From the NCBI RefSeq assembly GCF_028009165.1, contig NC_079245.1, positions 1,860,001 to 1,924,000 of the forward strand: 64,000 bases of DNA, read 5' to 3'. The notes under the pieces were generated by a model, which saw only the letters and a program-made list of their open reading frames with translations, did not search any database and was not told where the DNA came from. Shown in pieces: positions 10,059-21,314 of this stretch; within the stretch, counting starts at the first letter, position 1; each line of letters begins with the position of its first letter. The position numbers were made by a program, and so were the translations under genes. Origin of the DNA: Akanthomyces muscarius. Its lineage: Eukaryota; Ascomycota; Sordariomycetes; Hypocreales; Cordycipitaceae.

Positions 10059-13000
10059 ATGGCTTCGTCAACCATGGCCGTCCGGCCGGTGAAAATCGTG
10101 TCGGAGGCTATGCGGGAGCGCGAGACCTTCAGGTCCGTCTTTCCCGCACCGATTGCCTAGCAGCGGCGCATTGAGCTAACAACTGGCTAGGTACGACTCG
10201 TCTCTTCCCACCGATTTTCACCATCTGAGCGATGGTGACGTCTTGCCCAGCTCCGAGCTCGCCAACGCAAGCGACGCCATTCTGTCTGCTCTTGCGCAGC
10301 TCGGTGCTTACCAGACAAAGACCGACCGAGCCTTCATCTCTCTCTTCGACGCGACCCACCAGTACATCATCGCCGAGACCGTGTCGTCGATGCGTATAAC
10401 CCCAGACCTGCCTAGCGCTGCCTCCCACGTTCCTCTTGCGCTCCGCGGCAATGCAATTCCCCGCCACCAAGGTACTTGCGACCACGTGCTATATCTGAGC
10501 ACGACTGGCACTGAGGGTGCCTCCGAGCTTCCTCTGTCCTTTGTGCCCAATCTGGTTGTAGATCCCCGCTTCGCTACTCGGCCATATTGTCAGTTTGGTG
10601 ATGGTGGTCAGTTCTACGCCGGCGTGCCTATTCGCACGCGAAGGGGCATCAATATTGGTGCATTTTGCGTCATGAGCCAAACCACACCTGAGGGGTGGGA
10701 TGATCAGTGCCCGCGCTACCTGAGGGATATCTCCCGTGCTATTATGGACCATCTCGAAAACAAGAGATCCAAAGTCACCTCTCGGATGAACGAGCGCATG
10801 AACAGAGGCCTCGGGTCCTTCATCGAAGGCAAAGCTACGCTTGCGGGGTGGCAGAGTGGGCCAAATGCTGACGCCTTCATGGATCATGACAAACATGAGG
10901 GCGGTCTCAATACTAGGCAACAGCATATGGAGCGTGACTGGCAGGACGCCAAGGACAGGGACGACCCGAATGCAGGCAGCAGACGCCACTCGACGCACGT
11001 CATAGCCGCCGAGAGCCAAACCCCTGTGATTGAGATAGACCCATCCACCACCTTGCACGAGTACGATACAAGACATTCAATCAAATCAAACCCCAGGAAG
11101 CAACACAGCCACGCGAAACAATCGAAATCAGAGGAAGACGGGCCCAGCGAGGTCTTTTCCAGAGCCGCCAACATTCTCCGAGAAGCCTTCGAAGTAGAGG
11201 GTAGTGTGTTTGTTGACGTCACCGTTGGAGCCTACGCTTTATCACCAGATGCAGACAGTCCAGCGCCGGCCGATGCTGATGACATCGGGGGACAGCTATC
11301 TTCCACAAGCGGCAGTGATGACCAAGCGCCGCCGCTTCACGAAGCGCCAGACGTCATGTCCGATGTCCTCGGCTTCTCCACGACCGAAGCTTCTAGCATC
11401 AATGGTACCCAATTAGCCCAAACTGTTGGCAAACTTCCCAACCGCTTCATCGCCAAGCTACTTCGGCGATATCCAAACGGCAAAATTTTCAATTTTGATG
11501 CTGTCGGAGACCTGCAGCCAAGTGACTCGTCTGACGATGAGGGCAAGGCAGCAGGCCAGCCTACTGACATCGCCGCTTCAACGCACAACGGGGACGGCGA
11601 AGATACCGATGGCTCACAGAAGGCGTTGAGAAATCGGCGTCCTGGACGCTTCAGTCGGCAAAGGGAGGGTGAGCATATTCATCAAGCTTTCCCAGGCGCG
11701 CGCAGCGTCGCTTTCTTCCCTATGCGGAATTCCAAGAGGGACCGTTGGCTGGCTGGCGGGTTTATCTATACACTCGCACCAACTCGTGTCTTTTCAATCG
11801 AAGGAGAGCTTAGCTTCCTCCGAGCATTTGAAAGGGTCATCACGGCTGAGCTCCTTAGCCTCGAGCAAGTGCAAGTCGACAGGGCAAAATCGGATGCACT
11901 GGGCTCGCTATCCCATGAGTTGCGATCACCACTACACGGCGTCATCCTCGGTACCGAACTTCTCAACGACACAGAGCTGAGCGGCTTCCAGGGGAACACC
12001 ACACATATGATAGAGACATGTTGTCGGACGCTACTCGATACCATCGATCATATGCTGGATTATTCAAAAGTCAACAGTTTTGCCTCTAAAGACATAAAAG
12101 GCCCGCCCACTTCTACAGCCAAGCGGCCAGGAATGCGACAAAAGCTCAAGTCTAACCAATTTGGCAAAAAGCTACACATAAACGCGAGGCTCGATGGCAT
12201 CATCGAAGAAGTCGCGCAGAGCGTTTTTGCAGGCTTCAACTTCCAGCACATGTCGATTCGGCAGCTCTCGAAGCATGCAACTTCCGGCTTCAGTGACACC
12301 GCGGCACACAATCAATTAGACTTTACACAAGCCATGGAGCAGCTCAGCCCGACTCTTGGCACTCTGGCCGACCAAATGTTTCAGCTTGGCCGCGTGTCAG
12401 TGTATCTTTGCATTGATCAAAGCTGCAACTGGATGTTTAATATGCAGCCCGGAGCTATACGTCGGATATTTATGAATCTGTTTGGCAATGCTCTAAAGTA
12501 CACACAAAGCGGCTCTATACGAGTGTCGCTAACTCAGCAGCCACACGCTTCGAACCACGCCAGCTCTGAGCGGCTCGTTAAGTTGACAGTGCAGGATACA
12601 GGGAAGGGGATGAGCAAAGACTACATGCAGCACCGAATGTTTGTGCCGTTTTCCCAAGAAGATGAACTGACACCCGGCACAGGCCTGGGTTTAAGTCTAG
12701 TCAGAACAATTGTGTCGCAGCTGTGCGGCCGAATCCATGTTAAAAGCCGGATTGGTGTGGGCACAACGGTAGTTGTGACCTTGCCGCTAGAGCAGTCGTT
12801 GGAGAGTCCGGATACGCTGAGCAACCTGCCGGAAGAAGACAAGCTGTTTGAAGAGCAGCGGCGCGAGCTCAAGGGGCTGCGTATCCGCATTCATGGTTTT
12901 GACGGACCCGGGGCGGGCAGCGAGGAGCGAATCATCATAGAAAGCATCTGCCGCGATTGGCTGCAACTTGAGCTTGTCCCGGATCATGGAAGCTCCCCAG

Positions 13001-14012
13001 ACATTGTGCTGCGGTCAGCAAGTGCATTACCCGAGACCTTCGAACAGAGTGCGGACCTTGCTAGGACCCCAAACGTCGTTTTATGCAAGGACGCCTTGAC
13101 AGCATACCAACGACTTCGAAAATACGACACTGCTGGTCAGGGTGGTATTTTTGAGTTTATTTCGCAGCCGTAAGTCACCGCCATGCATGTTCCCCGCGCC
13201 CCTCCCCATTGGCGCTTTTTTTTCTGCGTTTCCTTGGAATGCTGATAGCTAACTCCCGTGAATGCAGAATCGGGCCGCGCACTTTTGCAAAGTCGTTACT
13301 TCTCGCCTATAAAAGATGGATGGGCTTATCGAGTATTAAAGCGCCACCACGTCCAGCGGGACCAAGTCGAGCGCATAGCACCTTGTCATCAAATCTCATG
13401 CTACCACCGCGGCCGTCGAGACCAAGTCGAGCGCACAGCACATACTCTGCTGGCCAGCCGCCGAAGGAGTCCCAGGATGAAGTTTGGCAGCCGCTCGTGA
13501 GCCCTAGTGGCACAGCGGTGGTTTCTGAGCCTCGAGCCGACGACACTGCCAATGCGCTTGAGCCGACTGAAGACGCGCCGCCACCAACACCACTACTACT
13601 AGACGACGCCGAAAGCGAGACGGAGAGCAAGATCCTGCTCGTGGACGACAACCACATCAACCTCAAGATCCTCGCGGCCTTTATGGGCAAACTCGGCCGT
13701 GCTTACGAGATGGTGGTCAATGGCAAGGAAGCAGTCGACGCGTACACAGCGCGGCCGGAGCAGTACGACGCGATCCTCATGGACATTTCCATGCCCGTCA
13801 TGGACGGCCTGGAGGCGACGCGCCGGATCCGCGCGTTTGAGCACCGGAGCAGGTGTCGCCGCATGGTGGCGGTGCTGGCGCTGACGGGGCTCGCGTCGGA
13901 CAGCATCCACAAGGAGGCGTCTGACAGTGGCGTAGACATGTTTCTGACGAAACCGGTGCGGCTCAAGACTCTGAGCGAGGCGCTGCAGTCGATCAACGTG
14001 CTCAATTCGTGA
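10059..14012 (+). CDS. Hybrid histidine kinase with N-terminal GAF-like domain and C-terminal receiver
   Basis: Exons 10059-10132, 10191-13169 and 13268-14012 join into 1265 residues. Intron 1 uses an unusual donor (gtccgt) but gives the family-typical 'RERETFRYDSSLPTD'. Residues of about 60-215 form a GAF-type sensor (RAFISLFDATHQYIIAE, YAGVPIRTRRGINIGAFCVM). A long low-complexity linker follows. HisKA is 'SLSHELRSPLHG' with the predicted phosphoacceptor His600. The ATPase domain has the N box NLFGNALKYT, then VQDTGKGM and TPGTGLGLSLV. The receiver has LLVDDNHINLKIL, phosphoacceptor Asp1190 in ILMDISMPVMDG and the LTKPV lysine motif. No membrane segment is evident, so it is probably cytosolic and feeds an Ypd1-type phosphorelay. 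Exon 3 encodes a duplicated PPRPxxPSRAHST element before the receiver. An upstream Met choice (10074) is possible. Confidence 0.93.
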
Positions 14013-14015
14013 TTT

Positions 14016-14037
14016 GGGGGGGGGGGGGGGGGGGGGG
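14016..14037. repeat. Homopolymer run of 22 G just after the histidine kinase stop codon
   Basis: Twenty-two consecutive G begin four bases after the TGA stop at 14012. On the mRNA this lies at the very start of the 3' UTR. It is directly visible, although homopolymer length is error-prone in assemblies. Confidence 0.9.
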
Positions 14038-14539
14038 CAAGAAGGCGAAAGCATTTTCGATTGTTGTACACGTACATTTGAAATTCGCAGGGTGTTAGTA
14101 AGGATCAGCGCCAATGATTTTTCTTACTTTTTCTTTTTCTTCGTATACGATGGCTGCTTGGATATACTATACGCACGAAGCGACTAGACGACAAGGGAGG
14201 CCAGATGAGAGACTTGGACACGCCCAGCCAGGACAACTGTCCAAGAATACGAAAATGCAATGAAGAATTCCCCAAATACGATAATGAGCGCAATAGAGCC
14301 GATCAAAAACCTCTCCCAGATTAGTGACTGGCAATCCCTCCGATGGGAACATACCATGCACGCCTCATGTTGTAATTTAGAATTTTCATCGAAATTAGCA
14401 AGAAACGTAGCTTTTCTAGCTCGTTCTTGTTGTAGATTGTATCAGATAGCGTTAAGTTGTAACAAAGAATAGCCAAGAAAAAAAATAACGAATGGTGTAG
14501 TAATACAGGTTCCCTTTATTTCACATCCTCATATTGTCA
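14038..14539. other. Convergent 3' region between histidine kinase and sulfatase genes
   Basis: About 500 bp separate the two convergent stop codons. It is AT-rich, with TTTTTCTTTTTCTT-type tracts near 14120-14140 and AAAAAAAATAA near 14480, which would suit 3'-end signals for both genes. No gene was seen. Confidence 0.5.
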
Positions 14540-17128
14540 TTAAATATAGCGCCACCGCTGGTGGTTGTCCGCCACCCACCACCTCGTCGCAAACGCCGCT
14601 TCCTCTGCCCACTTTGCCGCGTCGACGCCGTGCTTCTTCTCAACGGCGCGCAGCATGCCAACAAAATCGAAGGACGCGACTTGCGTCTCCTCGTGGGGGT
14701 CCGTCTCGAGGTCCGAAAAGTACCACTCGGCATCCTGGATGAGCGGGACCAGCAGGCGCCAGCGAGGGCTGTCCATGCTGCGGGTGGAGATGGTCTGGCC
14801 GCCGGGGCTGACGCTGGTAAAGTACCAGCGGCGGTCCTCGGCCTGGAGCGGGCGGATGAGCGAGGGCGCCTCGTAGGTCTCGAGGAGGTCGCGAGCGGCC
14901 TTTTGCTGGGCGCCGTTGAGGCCGCCGGTCTCGAGGAGCAGGTCGACGACGGTGGGCAGGATGGACATGGAGCTGACGAGGTCGTTGATGTCGATGACGG
15001 GGAGGTGCGGGTGGGAGAGCACGAGGGGCACGTGGAAGCTGCCCATGCTGGGGACGCCCCAGGGAGAGGCGCCGCCCATTTCAATGACGGGCACGCCGTG
15101 GTCACCGACGAGCACGATGAGGGTGTCGTTGGTGGCGCCCTCTTCCTCGACAATGTCGAGCAGGTGGCCGACCCAGCGGTCCACATAGCCGACGGCGTTG
15201 AGGTGCTTGGAAATGTCCTGCAGGTGGTTGTTGGCGTCGTCCTGGACCATGGGCACGTAGACCTCGTCGCCCGGGAGGCCGTATGGGAAATGCGTCGAGC
15301 TCGTCAGGTGGGTAAGGAAAAGGCGCGTGTCGTTTTCGCGAGACGTGCGGAAGGCGTCGCGAAAGTACTCCTCGATCGCCGGTTCGGGCATGCCGTCGTA
15401 GCGGACATCTTCGACGGTGATGTTGCCAAAGGCGGCCTTGTCGCTGTGCAGGTACTCCGAGTCAACCATTTCATCTTCGAGGTAGCCGAGGCCCTTCATC
15501 AGCTCGTACTGGTGGTCGTACTGTCCGGTGACGGACATCATGAAGGAGTTGTTAAAGGGGCGGTTGGTGAAGCCGTCCGTGGCGCTCGCGTCGTTGAGGC
15601 CATTGAGGACCTTGAAGATTTGAGGAAGACAGGGCTGGTAAATGTGGTAGTTCCATTCCTTGTTCATGTCGGCAACAAGAGGGTTGATGCCGCAGAGACC
15701 ACCGGTCAAGCTCTTGAGGGTATAAGTCGCCGAGGGGGTGTTTTTGTTCACGTTGATACCACCGCGTCGAGGAGTTTCCTGGTGGTCGAAGCCGTCGCTG
15801 TAGTCACCAGTAAGCCAGCGAGCGTTCTGGGTCAGCGTCGCGGCTCTCTTCTCTGCCTCTTCGGGAAGCTTCTTGTCGTTCCAGGTTGCGGCCATCTTGT
15901 TATAAATGTAATCTCCCTTCTTAAAGGGGAAAACATCTTTTCGTGTGGATTCTAGGAAAATGAACATGACATTGCGAATGGAGACATCGGAGAGCTTGCC
16001 CTTGAGCGAGTCAAGCAGGTCCTTGTCATAGTTGGGTTGGCTGAGAGGGTCCAGTCTGCGGTCGTAGTGCTGCTTGTCGTCGCCGTACCAGTCATCGAAG
16101 CCGGCCGGGGCGCTGCCTTCGGTTGGCAGCCAGTCCCAGTGGGTGGGTTGACCGAGGGTAAAGGGGACATTCCACTTTTGATCCATGCTCTTCTCGTATA
16201 CGGGAATAATGTTGGTGAGTGGCGAGTCGGAGCCACGCAGGTAGTCGACAATGGGCATGGCGAGGGCGGTCCATGAGAGGAAGATGAAGGCCTGCTCAGC
16301 AGGTTGAAGAATGGAAGTGAGAAGTTGAAGAAACAGGAAGACGGCGGTGCCCATGTACAGCATGCGCAGCTTGGGATCGCGGCGAGAGGCAGCAACAGGG
16401 GCACCAGGAGGGTCGGGATACGAGGACTCGACATCGTCATAGTACTCCTCCTTGCCAACGGGAGCGTATTCAACCGCGTCGCGGGTGCGACGGCAGACAC
16501 CAATCTTGCTAAGGATCATGCCCGAGGCGGCCTTAACGACATCTAGAGCGAGGCCAGCAAAGAAGAACAAAGGGCTCTTAAGCAGCATGCTGCCAAAGAC
16601 GAGGCCGACGTTGGCGGAGACAAAGGCCCAGAGACCGGTGAGCATGATAGCCCAGGTGTTGGAGTCGGCGACGAGGCCGGCGTTGCGCCAGCGCGGTTCG
16701 CCACCAATCATGAGGAAGAAGGAGATATTCGAGACTGCAAGGAAGAGCTGCAGCAGGGCGATAATGGTTGAAAAGGCCGTGGCGAGGAAGCGGAACCAGC
16801 CGCCGCCAAAACGACCCAAAGCCTTGCCATCGAGCAAAAAGCGCAGGAGCAGGATGATTACGGTGTCCTGCATGAAGAGGCTCGGCAGCCATTGTATTAA
16901 CTCGCCCAGGGACAGGACCTGGGAGTGAATGTATATGTGAAGACACTTGCTGGCCAGGATCGACGTGGTGGCAAGCGAGAAAACGAATGTGCGGTCGGCG
17001 ATGCGAAAAAAGGACGAGAGCGCGCCGAGCAAGCGACGGCCACCGGCGAGGCAACGTCGACCGGTCATGGTGGAAGCGGCGTGGTGGTGGCTGTATGTGT
17101 TTTCCTCTTGCTGGAGGAGTAGTCCCAT
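14540..17128 (-). CDS. Membrane-bound sulfatase / LTA-synthase-superfamily protein
   Basis: A single 2.6-kb exon encodes 862 residues. The N-terminal third carries about six hydrophobic segments (for example FVFSLATTSILASKCLHIYI, TVIILLLRFLL, FFLFLQLLTSILQ-like). It is followed by a large exoplasmic alkaline-phosphatase-fold domain. That domain starts at NVMFIFLESTRKDVFPF, where the E/D-rich first metal-site motif lies. It continues with NTPSATYTLKSLTGGLCGI, whose Thr residues sit where the sulfatase/LtaS nucleophile is expected, and HFPYGLPGDEVY. It ends with LIVLVGDHGVPVIEMGG, the DHG metal-binding motif, and SFHVPLVLSHP. A Cys-x-Pro-x-Arg sulfatase motif is absent, so formylglycine chemistry is not expected. 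The architecture (helices, then the catalytic domain) resembles lipoteichoic-acid synthase and MdoB-type phosphoglycerol transferases more than secreted sulfatases. The substrate is unknown. Confidence 0.9.
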   Translation of the reverse strand: MGLLLQQEENTYSHHHAASTMTGRRCLAGGRRLLGALSSFFRIADRTFVFSLATTSILASKCLHIYIHSQVLSLGELIQWLPSLFMQDTVIILLLRFLLDGKALGRFGGGWFRFLATAFSTIIALLQLFLAVSNISFFLMIGGEPRWRNAGLVADSNTWAIMLTGLWAFVSANVGLVFGSMLLKSPLFFFAGLALDVVKAASGMILSKIGVCRRTRDAVEYAPVGKEEYYDDVESSYPDPPGAPVAASRRDPKLRMLYMGTAVFLFLQLLTSILQPAEQAFIFLSWTALAMPIVDYLRGSDSPLTNIIPVYEKSMDQKWNVPFTLGQPTHWDWLPTEGSAPAGFDDWYGDDKQHYDRRLDPLSQPNYDKDLLDSLKGKLSDVSIRNVMFIFLESTRKDVFPFKKGDYIYNKMAATWNDKKLPEEAEKRAATLTQNARWLTGDYSDGFDHQETPRRGGINVNKNTPSATYTLKSLTGGLCGINPLVADMNKEWNYHIYQPCLPQIFKVLNGLNDASATDGFTNRPFNNSFMMSVTGQYDHQYELMKGLGYLEDEMVDSEYLHSDKAAFGNITVEDVRYDGMPEPAIEEYFRDAFRTSRENDTRLFLTHLTSSTHFPYGLPGDEVYVPMVQDDANNHLQDISKHLNAVGYVDRWVGHLLDIVEEEGATNDTLIVLVGDHGVPVIEMGGASPWGVPSMGSFHVPLVLSHPHLPVIDINDLVSSMSILPTVVDLLLETGGLNGAQQKAARDLLETYEAPSLIRPLQAEDRRWYFTSVSPGGQTISTRSMDSPRWRLLVPLIQDAEWYFSDLETDPHEETQVASFDFVGMLRAVEKKHGVDAAKWAEEAAFATRWWVADNHQRWRYI

Positions 17129-17956
17129 GTTGAATTGGGGGATGTGTAAGAGGCTTGGCTAGCCGCCGATGAAAAAGCCAAAAAAAAAAAAAAAAAAAAG
17201 AGTGTGTGTGAAGAGACAAGGCAGCGGGATGAGAAGGGGGAGGGGGAGAAGAAGGAGGGGAGAGTTGTTGGATATATTGGTTGGCGATAGTTATGGAGAA
17301 TGGCAACAAGGACAAACGGGCGATGGGCAGGGAAAGAAAGGATCGTCTGTCCGGAAGCGTGGTGGTAGGGCCAAGAGCGCGCTCTCTTTTCGGCTTGGTC
17401 CCCCCGTGTGCGCAGAATGTCACTTACGGTACGTACCGAGAACTAAGTATTACGATGAGACACGAGAAGGAAAAAAAAGCTAGTTTATTTTTCCATCTAC
17501 ACGTTCTGACGGCCTGGCTGCACTGACTAGCAGTTTGGCTTGGCTGTGACGAAATTAGGGTGTGGCTCTCGGATGCTGGTAGCGAACGAGGAAGGGAAAA
17601 AAAGGCCCAGTCGCGTGTTCAGTTTCCAGAAAGAGGCAAGCTGCAAAGCTACAAGGTGGGATGGACGGAGGGGGCGTCTCTGTGAGCGGGCCCCCCTGTG
17701 CAGCAGTGTCGGGAGCAGTCACAGGCGCTGAAGATCTGTCAAGGCAGCGCTGTGCAACCCCTGCACCCTTGTGTGCCCTGCTGGCTGCTGGCTGGCTGCT
17801 GCCCTGCAAAAGAAGGAAGAGATGGAAAGAAAAAAAAAGGGGTCTGCAACCATTTCGACGAGGCCCCCCCTCCCCTGTGCTCAGCAGGGAGCGCGTCTGA
17901 GGAGACATTCCGTCCCTCAATGTCCCTCAATATATCCTGCCTTTCTGCCATTCGTT

Positions 17957-17996
17957 GAAGAAAGAAAGAAAGAAAGAAAGAAAAAGAAAGAAAAAA
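17957..17996. repeat. GAAA tetranucleotide microsatellite
   Basis: About nine near-perfect copies of GAAA run from 17957 to 17996, interrupted once by an extra A pair. It lies in the large intergenic stretch upstream of the sulfatase gene. Confidence 0.9.
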
Positions 17997-19241
17997 CACA
18001 ACTCCCAATGGAAACTTACAATCATGACCCCAGGCCCTCGCTCTTGGCCGTGCCATTACGGGGAGCACATTGGCCACTCGAACCTCGCTGCGGTGCGCCC
18101 GTCCTGGCGTCCACTGCTAGGGCTGCCCACTCTCCACTATCACGAAGCAACCGCCACCCTTTGTCTGTTCTCGCGCAGCTCTCTCACCAGCCATCACACG
18201 CCACACAGTTGAGAAAACTTGGGCTGTTTTTTTCTAATTGCGGTCTTCAGCCACACCGTCATCCCAGCTCTTCCGTATCCCACACGAATCCATCTTCCCT
18301 ACACACCCTCCCAATCACTAGCCCTACACACTCGGACACCAAACACGTTCCTCATCAACACGAGCAAGTCATCAACAGGCGCATCTATTTATTTCCTTCC
18401 ACTCCTTCTTCGCTTGGCTCATGTGGGCCAAGTTTCCAGCTTACCAGCGTCCTTTTCAGTCCTCTGACATCCTCTGTCGTGCTGCCCGTACGGAACCTGG
18501 AAACCAAGACTTGGCGACGACGTCCCCTTCCAATAATCCTGCCCTGACTAGTGCGCGTCGTCCCGCCCGAACAATCATTGATCAACCGAAACTCACCTTT
18601 CTGGCGGCATTAACATGGACTTTGGAAGCTCCCTTTTACCCTTTGCCTGGCTTCTGACAGGGCTCATCTACTGGCACGTCCCACTCCTCCCCTCCCCTGT
18701 AGGCATCATCATGCAGGAATTGTCAAACCTTAGCCATTCTCAGTCAAGCTTCACGGGTCGGGGCAAAAAGGACCCAGTTGCAGTGGCTTGCATGCCCGCA
18801 AATTGTGGCCACCTCGAAAAAGCTTCAATTGAGCGCGAGCCCAGATTTGTCCACTCTGATAAATTACCCATGGAAAAGCTGGGGGTGGTTGCATTCAGCT
18901 AATATTCCGTCATGTTGGTCTAGAACGATGCGAATCGAGCTGCAATTTACAATGAAAGATCTCTTCCTGTTGTATTATCCCATCCCGCGACTTGAATATC
19001 CAGGATCCTGACACTGTCGGGGATGCCCTACGCGGACCGCCGCTCTGCTGACTAGCACAAAAATGCAACGAGTGAAACAGGCGCTCTATTGCCAATAGCG
19101 AATACCCCTAATTCGCACTGCTAGCCTCCGGCGCGCCGGGGCTCACTGGCTTGCAGGCTTAATTTCTTCTTCGAGGCACCATCGACGTCCGTCGCCCAGC
19201 TGACGCTCAGCTGACAAGCCTACGACAGGAATGAACCCCTG

Positions 19242-19265
19242 ATTGGCTTGAGGGTCTATATAAAG
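19242..19265 (+). promoter_or_regulatory. Promoter-like segment: reverse CCAAT box and TATA box
   Basis: ATTGG (reverse CCAAT) at 19242-19246 is followed by TCTATATAAAG at 19255-19265. Two AGCTGAC copies lie about 40 bp upstream. About 55 bp beyond the TATA box, at 19320-19382, is a 20-codon ORF. No longer gene follows on the plus strand before the convergent MFS stop at 19782, so the target of this putative promoter is unclear. Confidence 0.35.
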
Positions 19266-19781
19266 ATTGCCGTGGCGCAAGAGGGACCAGAGAGATCAGG
19301 CAGCTTCCGTCGAGCTGCGATGCTCAATCAAGCAACTGCACACGCGACACAGAAGTCCTCCTTGTTCTACCAGTACCTTTAACCTTTAATTGCCGTGCAG
19401 TACGATGTGTTCGGGCTGGATAAGCTGCCGATGCTGCCACCCTCTCAATGCCCTACAGAAATGTACTGAGACATGCCACTGACCCTGCATTTGCTTCCGA
19501 ACCCTGGTTTCGGAAAAGCCATTATCAGTTATTCGTATTGTGTACTGAGTAATCGTACGGTTGCTGCTCGTAGTTCCGCTCACGACTCCCGCTACTGAGC
19601 ACAACATACACACCACCATCGGCGACGAAACAACGACAAACGTACAAAATTGAATGAGAAAACAGTTTCGCTTGATTATGCTTCTATGATGCAAAAAGAA
19701 AAGATTAATCCGATGATGCAGATCCTCCGCTATTGGCTTGTTTTATTTTTCCATCGCCGTCAAAATCCGTCAGGATACCAT

Positions 19782-21314
19782 CTACAGTACAGCCTTGAGC
19801 TTGAACTTGGTCAATACCAGGCGCGCAATCATGACGCTCGTCGTGCCCGTCACAAGAAACACGCCCGCGTACACCTTGATGCCCACCAGCCCCCCGGGCT
19901 TGTCGATGATGGCGCCCGCAATCGGCGTCGCGAGCAGGCCGCCCACCGACTGCGCCAGGCACGCGATGCCGTTGCGGTAGCCAATCTCGCGGATCGGCGA
20001 CACCTGCGCAATCAGCGCGACGAGCAGCGCAATGTACGCCCCCGAGAACAGCCCAAACATGGCGGCAAACGCAATCGTCGTCGCGTTCTCGGTGCCCGGT
20101 ATCCACATGGCCAGCACCAGCACGCCCGCAATGTAGCACGACGCGATGAAGGCGTTGAAGCGGCCGAAGCGGTCGGCGAGGATGCCCGAGCTCAGCCGGC
20201 CGATCAGGCTCGCGCCGTTGTAGATGCTCACCAGGTACTGCGCTAGCTGCTTGTCCATGCCGCCGTCGACGGCCGCCGTCGGCAGGTAGTTGATGGGCGT
20301 GTACAGGCCGAATGGGATGAGGAAGAGGCCGCCGAGGATGAAGATGAACGGCACCTCTTTAAAGGGCGCCTTCATCTGCGCGGCGGAAAAGCTCGTCTGC
20401 GGCGCGATCGAGGTGCGGCGGCGCACCGTGCAGATGCTCACGATGAGCAGCGCGCCGATGAGGAACGCACCCGTTCGCATCGCCCAGCCGTAGCTGACCC
20501 CGTCGATCAGCCGCGTTACCATGATGGGCAGCACCACGCCGCCGAGGCTGGAGCCCGTCGCGAGGAGGCCGAACGCGAGGCCGCGCCGCCGGTCAAACCA
20601 CCCGCTTACGCAGGCAATCGCCGAGAGGAACACGGCGGCGACGCCAATGGCGCTGCACACGCCTTGTGAGAGGAGGAACTGGTAGTACTCGGTCGAGATG
20701 GACGCCATCATCAGGCCAAAGACGTGCAGGAAGGAGCCGGCGACGAGCAGCCGCTCGGGGCCGTACTTGTCGAACAGCACGCCGATGGGCGGGCCCATGA
20801 AGGACATGAAGAAGATTTGCAGCGCGGGGATCCATGAGATTTGGCTGGCCGAGTACTCCTTGAGCGGCCCCTCGGCGTAGTATTGCTGAAAGATGCCGAC
20901 ACCTGCACGCGCGCTGAGTTAGCTGTGATTTGGAACATGCGAGTATCGTAGAGAGAGGGGGGGGGGGGAGGGGGGGGGGAGAAAGAAAGAAGAAGACGTA
21001 CTGTTGATCCAGCCGTAGCTGCAAAACGAAGCGCACCACGCGCCAAGGACAACCAGCCATGCCTGCATCCCGCCATCGGGCGCCGCCCCTCCCGAGTTGC
21101 CCTCGTCGACGGCCGTCGCATCGCTGCTGTCGTCGACCTGCTGCTGGCTCTCCTCGTCGGTGACGACCCTCGCGGACTTTTCGTTGGGCGGCACGGACAC
21201 GGCGCCGTCGACGTTGACGAAGCTGTTGCTGATGGTCCGCTCGAGGTCGTTCATGACTCCACCGCCGCGGGCGTCGCCGCCGCCATTGTGCTTTTCTGGT
21301 GTAACGGCGGACAT
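19782..21314 (-). CDS. Major facilitator superfamily carrier, monocarboxylate-transporter-like (MCH type)
   Basis: Exons 21002-21314 and 19782-20902 give 477 residues; the 99-nt intron (gtacgt/cag) contains long C tracts. A roughly 80-residue hydrophilic acidic N-terminus precedes the fungal MCT signature [17 protein letters not shown] at the first helix. The rest shows about twelve hydrophobic segments, with family motifs [17 protein letters not shown] (motif A, loop 2-3), [20 protein letters not shown] and [15 protein letters not shown]. It should be a plasma or intracellular membrane symporter for a small organic anion. Yeast Mch relatives include riboflavin and unknown-substrate carriers, so the substrate cannot be assigned. 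The in-frame upstream TTG at 21332 is not used as a start. Confidence 0.92.

Larger units (their letters stand above)
17129..19781. other. 2.65-kb gene-free stretch between sulfatase and MFS genes
   Basis: The sulfatase promoter must lie at its left end. The stretch contains an A19-type run (about 17180-17198), several A8-A9 runs, a GAAA microsatellite and long CT/CCC-rich tracts (18040-18560). Frames up to 258 codons occur on the plus strand (17771-18547), but they are low-complexity translations of these tracts with no recognised domain. A promoter-like segment sits at 19242-19265. I see no supported protein gene. The size and pyrimidine-rich composition would allow an unannotated leader or a long non-coding RNA. 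Confidence 0.5.

Noticed and set aside
14534..15955. 473-codon open frame on the plus strand
   Set aside because: It lies fully antisense to the sulfatase gene, which has clear conserved motifs. Its Val/Glu/Asp-rich translation follows from the GC-rich codons of that gene, and it has no domain.
17771..18547. 258-codon plus-strand frame
   Set aside because: It is a low-complexity translation of GAAA, CT and CCC tracts with no recognised domain.
19320..19382. 20-codon ORF after a TATA box
   Set aside because: It is too short to call a gene without transcript or conservation evidence; kept only as a finding.
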